NCBI GenBank assembly: GCA_041397765.1 | Contig: JAWKWA010000035.1 | Coordinates: forward strand, 1 to 18,221 | Reading direction: 5' to 3' | Origin: JAWKWA01 sp041397765 | GTDB taxonomy: Bacteria > Pseudomonadota > Alphaproteobacteria > Rhizobiales > Hyphomicrobiaceae | DNA length: 18,221 nt | Shown here: one piece after another, positions 15,401 to 18,221 of the stretch | Numbering within the stretch: position 1 is the first letter of the stretch | Layout: each line of letters opens with the position of its first letter | The notes under the pieces: generated by a model | What the model saw: the letters and a program-made list of their open reading frames with translations, nothing else | What the model was told of the DNA's origin: nothing | Databases searched by the model: none | Translations under genes and position numbers: made by a program

Positions 15401-16166
15401 TCACAGCTCGGCGTTGACGATGAAGCCGGCGTCGACCAGGAGCGTCGCCGAGGTGACGTAGCTCGCGTCGTCCGACAGCAGGAAGGCAACGGTCGACGCA
15501 AGCTCCGAAGGATCGGCGACCCGGTGCAGCGCGATGCGGTCGAGGTAGTATTTCATCACGTCGGGCATATCGAGCATCGGCGCGCTCATGTTGGTCTTCA
15601 CCGCACCGGGCTCGACGACGTTGACCCGGATGCCGTTGTTGCCGAGCACCGAGCCGAGTGCCTTGCCGAGCATGCTGATCGCACCCTGGTGCCGCAGTAG
15701 GCGACCTGGTTGGGGGAGCCAACATGGGCCGAGATCGAGCCGATCATGACGATCGCGCCGCCATGCCCTCGGCGATCATCTGCTTGGCCCCTTCGGTGCA
15801 GATCACCCAGCTGCCGCGGACATTGGTCTCGAACAGCTCGTCAAAGTCGTCGATCGAGGTCGCATCCCATGGCATGAACGGATTGATCGCGGCATTCGAG
15901 ACGACGTAGTCGAGCTGCCCGCCGCGCGCCGCGACCTCCTTGACCATCGCCGTGACGGCGACGGGGTCGCGCATGTCGGCCTCGACGGCGAAGCCCTCGC
16001 CGCCGGCCGCCTTGATCATATCCAGCGTCTCGGTCGCATCGATGCCGGGTTTGCGATTGACGCCGACCAGCGCCCCGTCGGCGGCGAGGCGGACGGCGGT
16101 TGCCTGGCCGATGCCGGTGGTGGCGCCCGTGACCAGCGCGACCTTGCCCTCGAAGCGGCGTGTCAT
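15401..16166 (-). CDS. Short-chain dehydrogenase/reductase (SDR) (two frameshifts)
   Basis: Classical NAD(P)-dependent oxidoreductase, 255 residues when repaired. It starts MTRRFEGKVALVTGATTGIG at ATG 16166-16164 with GGAG upstream. The cofactor motif TGATTGIG, the NAA motif (SNAAINPF), catalytic Ser in IGSISAH and Tyr-x3-Lys in VAYCGTK are all present, but in different frames. One base is missing near 15761-15768 (…MIAEG must continue as HGGAIVMIGSISAHVGSPNQ) and one near 15684-15688, at the catalytic Lys codon (ACC-AAG-GGT reduced to ACCAGGGT). The C-terminus FLLSDDASYVTSATLLVDAG is typical. It lies 38 nt after the cyclase-family gene in the same direction, so the two probably share a transcript, and it converges on the plus-strand operon with a 13-nt gap. 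Substrate unknown. Confidence 0.87.
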
Positions 16167-16204
16167 GGATGTCTCCTGTCGATGGTTGGGGAGGGGCTCG
16201 GCCC

Positions 16205-17152
16205 TCAGAAGATCGCGATCGGGTTCCAGGGCGTGCTGGTGGCTCCCGGGCAGGCGGAGCGGCAGGCCGACCACCATGAATTCCCAGCGCTTCTCCTCGA
16301 CGCACGCCTTGGCGACGTCTTCGAGATTGAGGCTGTCGGAGATGCACATCCCCATGGCCACGAAGCTGGAGCGGGTGGATCGGATACGGCATATTCTCGA
16401 CATTGCTGGGCACGGTCTCGCCGTCGCCGTCGGGCAGGAAGGCCGCGATCTTGCGCTCATGCATCCACGGCACGGTGTCGATGTGGAGCCCGGCCTTGCC
16501 CTCGCCGGCGGGCTCATTGTTCCACGCGCCGAGGGCAAGTCGGCGGGCATGGTGGCCGGTACGAAAGACGAGGATATCGCCTTCGCCGAGCCGCACGCCT
16601 CTGCCTTCTCGATCGCCCGAAGCCGGCGCGCGTCACCGCTTCGCCGGGCTCGAGCCATCGACGCCGCGATGGCGCGCGGCGTCGAGCAGGATGCCGCGGC
16701 CGACGATGCCGTTGGCATAGGCGGTGATGCTGCCCCAGTCCGAGCCGCGCGATGTCAGCGTGGCGGCGGGCTTGCCGTTGTAGAGCAGGCCCTGTAGGCG
16801 ACGTGGTTCAGCGCATCGACATGGGTGGCAGTCGCCGTGGCTGGCCATGGCGAGGTAGCACATGCCGAAGGACAGGCCCGACGTCGTGATCGGGATGTCG
16901 TGCATCAGCGACATGAGGTGGACTGCCGGATTGGGATTGTCGGGCCCGGCGACCTTGTTGATCGGGATTTGCCATCGAGACGGTCCGGCCGCTCTTCACC
17001 AGCGCCGCGGCGGCGACCTTGTCCGGCGTGAGGTAGTTCATCGTGCCCCGCTCGTCGTCGGGTCCCCAGCGGCCCCAGTTCTTGACCGCCTCGAACATGG
17101 CGTCGAATTCGGCGAGGCTGACCGGCGCGGCGGGCGTCAGCTTCCTGGTCAT
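16205..17152 (-). pseudogene. Cyclase-family (kynurenine formamidase-like) hydrolase, disrupted by six or more indels
   Basis: Metal-dependent amidohydrolase of the cyclase/kynurenine formamidase family, about 315 residues when repaired. Start ATG 17152-17150 (MTRKLTPAAPVSLAEFD) has a strong GGAGGAG site; the stop TGA at 16207-16205 follows a repaired ending TPWNPIAIF. The family order is clear: WGRWGPDDERGTMNYLTPDK, VAGPDNPNPAVHLMSLMHDI, the metal motif HGDCH..HVDALNHVAY, GEGDILVFRTGHH, GLHIDTVPWMHE, FLPDGDGETVPSNVE, AMGMCISDSLNLEDVA, WEFMVVGLPLRLPG. Frame changes occur near 16967, 16826, 16795, 16660, 16596-16640, 16370 and 16249. One of them falls inside the metal-binding motif. The dense damage could be a true pseudogene, but single bases restore every break, so sequence error is at least as likely. 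It lies downstream of a binding-protein gene and upstream of the SDR, suggesting a shared catabolic unit. Confidence 0.82.
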
Positions 17153-17208
17153 CCTGGCTCCTCCGTCATCACTGCCGGGACTGCATTCAGCCACGGCCCA
17201 AATCGAAC

Positions 17209-17234
17209 CGGGCCGGAGCACGTGCCCCGGCCCG
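17209..17234 (-). terminator. Hairpin downstream of the right-edge binding-protein gene
   Basis: CGGGCCGG (17209-17216) and CCGGCCCG (17227-17234) are perfect inverted 8-mers enclosing a self-complementary GCACGTGC (17218-17225). The structure sits 19 nt past the binding-protein stop and before the cyclase gene. On the transcribed minus strand only a weak T-rich tail follows (GTTCGATTTGG), so it may attenuate or stabilise rather than terminate. Confidence 0.5.
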
Positions 17235-17253
17235 TCGTCAGTCGATGTCGTGC

Positions 17254-18221
17254 CTACTCGGCGCCGGCGGTCGCCTCGAGGATTGTGTCGACGTTATCCG
17301 CCGTGACGAAGATGAGGCCGGAGTCGCCCTTGGCCGGCAGCGGGTTCTGCAGCCACTTGTCCATGCCGAGGTTGCGGATGATGTCGTTGTGGAAGGTGTA
17401 GAGGTACGCGACGGCGAAGAAGTCCATCGTCTCGTACTTCTCCATGTTGATCATCTTCACCGAGCCGTCCTTGATCGAGTTCAGGAAGTCCCGACCCGCC
17501 TCGTTCGAGGTGACGATGATCTCGCCCGCCTTGCCCGCCTCAGTGACGGCGCGGACGATGCCCGGGCCCGCCTCGGAGTCGAAGCCGACCATGCCGGTGA
17601 GATCGGGATGGCCCTGGATGATCGCCGCGGTGTTGGCGGCGACCTGCTCGACATTGGTGCCGGACTCCTCGTCGGCGACGACGGTCACCGACGGGCAGTT
17701 GGCGGCAAGCGCATCGCGGAGGCCCTGGCGGGCGGCGATGAAGTTGCTGGCGGCGAGGAAGGAGATGGTGCCGATCTGGCCGCTCTCGAGGCCGGCGTCG
17801 GCATGGTACTGGCACTGGTAGAGACCGTGCTCGTAGCCAAGGTTGTACCAGTCGGTGCCGAGGTAGGTCAGGCGCTTGGAGGTGGCGAGGTCGCCGTCGG
17901 TGACGACGGTCGGCACCTTGGCGTCGATGCACTTGTCGACCTCGGAGGCGAGGGCGTCGTCCCATCCGCCGACGACGATGACGCCGGCCGGGTTCTGGGT
18001 GCACTCGGCGTCGACCGTGGTGATGAAGGCGGCAAGATCGACCGAGGTCGGGCCGGCGATGCGGACCTTGACGTTGAGCGCCTTGCGCGCCGATTCAAGG
18101 CCGGGATAGACACGCTCGACGAACAGCGGCAGGTTCGAGGCGTTGCTGATCCAGACGTATTCCTGGTCGCTCCGGCTCGCATCGCCAATCGGCACGTCCA
18201 GACCCATCGGCTCGCCGGCAA
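17254..18221 (-). CDS. Sugar-type (ribose/rhamnose class, Peripla_BP_4) ABC substrate-binding protein, N-terminus beyond right edge
   Basis: Periplasmic receptor of a CUT2-like importer. 322 codons are visible from the right edge to TAG 17256-17254, with no frameshift; the true start and signal peptide lie outside the window. An internal ATG at 18207 is not taken as the start because the frame continues upstream. The first visible lobe begins EYVWISNASNLPLFVERVYPG, followed by VRIAGPTSVDLAAFI, NPAGVIVVGGWDDAL, and KVPTVVTDGDLATSKRLTYL with GTDWYNLGYEHG. Later parts include GTISFLAASNFIAARQGLRD, MVGFDSEAGPGIVRAV and EIIVTSNEAGRDFL. All are typical of the periplasmic-binding/LacI-like fold. The rest of the transporter would be expected to the right. 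Ligand unknown; it may be the substrate of the cyclase/SDR pair. Confidence 0.9.
   Translation of the reverse strand, partial: AGEPMGLDVPIGDASRSDQEYVWISNASNLPLFVERVYPGLESARKALNVKVRIAGPTSVDLAAFITTVDAECTQNPAGVIVVGGWDDALASEVDKCIDAKVPTVVTDGDLATSKRLTYLGTDWYNLGYEHGLYQCQYHADAGLESGQIGTISFLAASNFIAARQGLRDALAANCPSVTVVADEESGTNVEQVAANTAAIIQGHPDLTGMVGFDSEAGPGIVRAVTEAGKAGEIIVTSNEAGRDFLNSIKDGSVKMINMEKYETMDFFAVAYLYTFHNDIIRNLGMDKWLQNPLPAKGDSGLIFVTADNVDTILEATAGAE

Noticed and set aside
1..18221. CRISPR array, tRNA/rRNA genes, insertion sequences
   Set aside because: No spaced direct repeats, no cloverleaf-like or rRNA-like segments and no transposase or terminal inverted repeats were found by reading both strands.
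17868..18221. Second minus-strand ORF from the right edge (17868-18221)
   Set aside because: Wrong-frame shadow of the substrate-binding protein; Ser/Arg/Pro-rich with no similarity.

Overview
The window is GC-rich (codon third positions strongly G/C) and looks like an alphaproteobacterial chromosome, probably Hyphomicrobiales or a relative. The reasons are the Paracoccus-type narR / fused narK / narG arrangement, FNR-type boxes, MocR and NanR-like regulators, and several periplasmic-binding-protein transport systems. The taxonomic call is inference from gene content.

Left part (1-5367), respiratory nitrate reduction. On the minus strand a NarK1-NarK2 fusion transporter gene (4437 to 1715) is followed after 10 nt by narG (1704 to beyond the left edge; 568 codons visible, frame intact, FeS and Mo ligands present). 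Divergent from narK is an FNR/CRP-family regulator lacking the FNR cysteine cluster, best called NarR (4670-5367). The AT-rich gap between them holds two perfect FNR-type palindromes (4507-4520 and 4621-4634). The first sits at about -40.5 of a plausible narK promoter.

Junction (5368-5661). A decayed tyrosine-recombinase fragment separates the nitrate block from a carbon/nitrogen catabolic block, so it may be the scar of an integration event.

Middle and right part (5662-15387). A NanR-like FCD/GntR regulator (minus) is divergent from an aldose-1-epimerase. The epimerase runs tail-to-tail into a MocR-type GntR/aminotransferase regulator (minus). Divergent from that is a tight plus-strand operon: periplasmic binding protein, hairpin, permease, permease, D-threonine-aldolase-family enzyme, DadA-type D-amino acid dehydrogenase, and a small secreted protein of unknown function. 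The last five genes are joined by 4-nt ATGA overlaps or a 9-nt gap. This reads as an uptake and catabolic unit for a D-amino acid or D-3-hydroxyamino acid-related compound. No ABC ATPase gene is present in the window.

Right edge (15401-18221, minus strand). A ribose/rhamnose-type binding protein (runs off the right edge), a cyclase-family (kynurenine-formamidase-like) gene and an SDR oxidoreductase are arranged in one direction and converge on the D-amino acid operon.

A dominant feature of the window is indels. I count at least 16 probable 1-2 nt insertions/deletions that break or locally scramble otherwise well-conserved genes: narK x2, narR x1, binding protein x2 (mutually compensating), permease 1 x2, aldolase x1, SDR x2, cyclase at least 6. 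Neighbouring genes are clean, and each broken gene reads through when single bases are restored. This fits sequencing/assembly error better than genuine gene death, except for the integrase remnant. I found no RNA genes, CRISPR array or insertion sequence.
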